From Streptomyces sp. TRM49041 (GTDB lineage Bacteria > Actinomycetota > Actinomycetes > Streptomycetales > Streptomycetaceae): 63,901 nt of DNA. The notes beneath the pieces were generated by a model. It was not told the DNA's origin. It did no database searches and saw only the letters and a list, made by a program, of their open reading frames with translations. Within the stretch, counting starts at the first letter, position 1. The number at the start of each line of letters is the position of its first letter. The position numbers were made by a program, and so were the translations under genes. The stretch is taken from NCBI RefSeq assembly GCF_008271805.1, contig NZ_VSRY01000156.1:10642-74542 (forward strand), read 5' to 3'. Positions 62,804 to 63,901 of the stretch are shown here, in pieces.

Positions 62804-63901
62804 TCAGTCCGCCTCGTCCGCCAGTTCCGCGACGCCCGTGATGCGGTGGAGGGGGTACGTGCGGACCTCGTCGGCCGTGTGGTCGTACGCGGTGACATAG
62901 CCGCCCTCGATGCGGACCGGGGCGATGACGCGCTGGGTGGCGGTGCCCTCGGCGTTGACGTAGCCGATCCAGATCGCCGAGTTGGTGAGGGCGGCGGCCT
63001 GGACGGTGGCGAGGGTCTCGGCGGCGGAGGTACGGGGCAGGGCGCCCACGGTGTGGGCGGCGGCGGGTTCCTTGCGGGTGACCGTGGAGGCCAGGTCGCC
63101 GGCGCGGATGGCGCGGACGGCGGCACCGAGCAGGGTGGCGTCCGGGACGGGCGGTCCTTCGGGTACGGGCTCGGGGGCCGTACGGGGCGGGGTGCGGTAC
63201 GCGTCGGCGCGGGTGATCAGGACGTCGCCCTCGGCGGACTCGGCGGCCGGGGCGAACCCCATGGAGCGCAGGCCCTCCAGGAGGGCCGCCGGATCGGTCC
63301 GGGAGGCCAGCACGGTGGGGGCGAGGCGGCGCAGGCCAAGGGGCGCGGACCGCTTGTCGGCCAGGATCTCGCCCAGCACGGTGTCGTCGTCGCAGCGTAC
63401 GTACGAGGAGGCGGCGCCGACGCGGAGGTGGCCGTGCCTGCGGGCGACGTCGTCGATCAGGTACGCGAGCGGCTGCGGCACGGGTGTGCGGGAGTGTTCC
63501 GTCAGGAAGGCGTGCAGTTCGACGGCGGTCCGCCCGGCGTCGAGGGCGCGGCGTACGGAGGCGGGCGTGAAGCGGTAGACGGTCGCGCCGCCCTTCGACT
63601 CGACGTCCGCGAGTACGGCCAGCGTCTCCGCGAGCGAACGGCGGAGGGGGCCCGGGGCCACGGCGGTGAGGTCGGCCTGGAGGAGGACGTGGTCCACCGG
63701 CTGTGGAAGGAGCGGGGCGAGCAGCGCGGCTGCTGCCTCGGGGCCGGAGACGGAGGCGGGCACGGGGCCGGAGGCGGGCACGGGGCGGGACGCCGTCTCA
63801 GCGCCGGACGCGGGCTCAGCGCCCGACGCGGGCTCCAGGCCCGACGCCCCCTCGGGGCCCGACGGGGCCGGCGCACCGGTGGCCGCCGCGGCGACCGCCC
63901 G
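62804..63901 (-). CDS. Helicase-associated (XPB/Ssl2-like) domain protein, 3' part only
   Basis: The frame is open to the window edge, giving at least 365 C-terminal residues of a longer protein. A Gly/Ala/Ser/Pro/Glu linker (EPASGAEPASGAETASRPVP) leads into an XPB/Ssl2-like helicase-associated domain: LLQADLTAVAPGPLRRSLAE, ATVYRFTPASVRRALDAGRT, TVLGEILADKRSAPLGLRRL, LASRTDPAALLEGLRSMGF; then a WYL-like C-terminal piece (AIWIGYVNAEGTATQRVIAP, HTADEVRTYPLHRITGVAEL). Internal GTG codons are not taken as starts because the upstream reading stays protein-like. Near XPB, it may act in the same process (inference). Confidence 0.8.
   Translation of the reverse strand, partial: RAVAAAATGAPAPSGPEGASGLEPASGAEPASGAETASRPVPASGPVPASVSGPEAAAALLAPLLPQPVDHVLLQADLTAVAPGPLRRSLAETLAVLADVESKGGATVYRFTPASVRRALDAGRTAVELHAFLTEHSRTPVPQPLAYLIDDVARRHGHLRVGAASSYVRCDDDTVLGEILADKRSAPLGLRRLAPTVLASRTDPAALLEGLRSMGFAPAAESAEGDVLITRADAYRTPPRTAPEPVPEGPPVPDATLLGAAVRAIRAGDLASTVTRKEPAAAHTVGALPRTSAAETLATVQAAALTNSAIWIGYVNAEGTATQRVIAPVRIEGGYVTAYDHTADEVRTYPLHRITGVAELADEAD

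Overview
The window is a very GC-rich, densely packed stretch of actinobacterial chromosome. GTG and TTG starts are common, most operons are coupled by 4-bp ATGA/GTGA overlaps, and several family types are typical of Streptomyces: NsdA-like regulators, XRE/DUF5753 + DUF397 pairs, UTRA/GntR pairs, DmdR1, HelR and Thr-Gln-rich membrane proteins. The best reading is a Streptomyces core-chromosome region. No rRNA, tRNA, CRISPR array, prophage or intact insertion sequence was seen.

Layout. 1-6.5 kb: a Pro/Gln-rich membrane protein, an NsdA-like regulator, a prim-pol-domain protein and a two-gene ABC exporter. 6.5-9.5 kb: a hydrolase, the iron regulator dmdR1 with a long antisense ORF, and a divergent SIS-domain gene behind a DasR-type site. 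9.5-15.4 kb: an accessory-looking block with a decayed Nif3-like gene, a secreted I36-type protein, a lipoprotein, an adaptor, an ABC ATPase and a permease, ending at a remnant of another gene. 15.4-19.1 kb: a PAS/GAF protein, a striking noncoding locus (promoter, near-perfect anti-16S Shine-Dalgarno, 12-codon ORF, hairpin, three-way junction), pdxH and a citrate synthase. 19.4-28.1 kb: a seven-gene translationally coupled acyl-CoA carboxylase operon of atu/liu type, with its TetR gene last and a matching operator in front. 28-35 kb: an EamA exporter, a PIN-type toxin-antitoxin pair, serC, small secreted or conserved proteins and a divergent LysR/PhzF pair. 35-43 kb: a secreted propeller-like protein, a GDSL-like hydrolase, a LysR remnant, an acetyltransferase, an XRE/DUF397 module, a TagC-like propeller protein, a Tat-exported DMFase-like protein and an Rv2629/Vms1-type protein. 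43-51 kb: an MBL-fold protein, a rpiR-murQ operon for MurNAc-6-P, an HD-domain protein, a copper P-type ATPase with CsoR-like sites, and cutC. 51-55.5 kb: a divergent regulatory node with a 20-bp perfect palindrome, a UTRA-only protein and a full GntR regulator, then poorly characterised small genes. 55.6-63.9 kb: helR, a bacterial XPB helicase, an ECF41 sigma cluster, and a helicase-associated protein cut by the window end.

Themes. Amino-sugar and iron control meet at the dmdR1/SIS promoter. rpiR-murQ adds cell-wall sugar recycling. Copper handling (copA, cutC) is back to back. RNA polymerase and DNA maintenance genes (helR, XPB, XPB-associated) cluster at the right end. Several short remnants (about 9.5, 15.3, 36.8, 42.0, 54.2 and 60.1 kb) mark places where genes have decayed. 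The feature most worth following up is the structured RNA candidate at about 16.87-17.09 kb.
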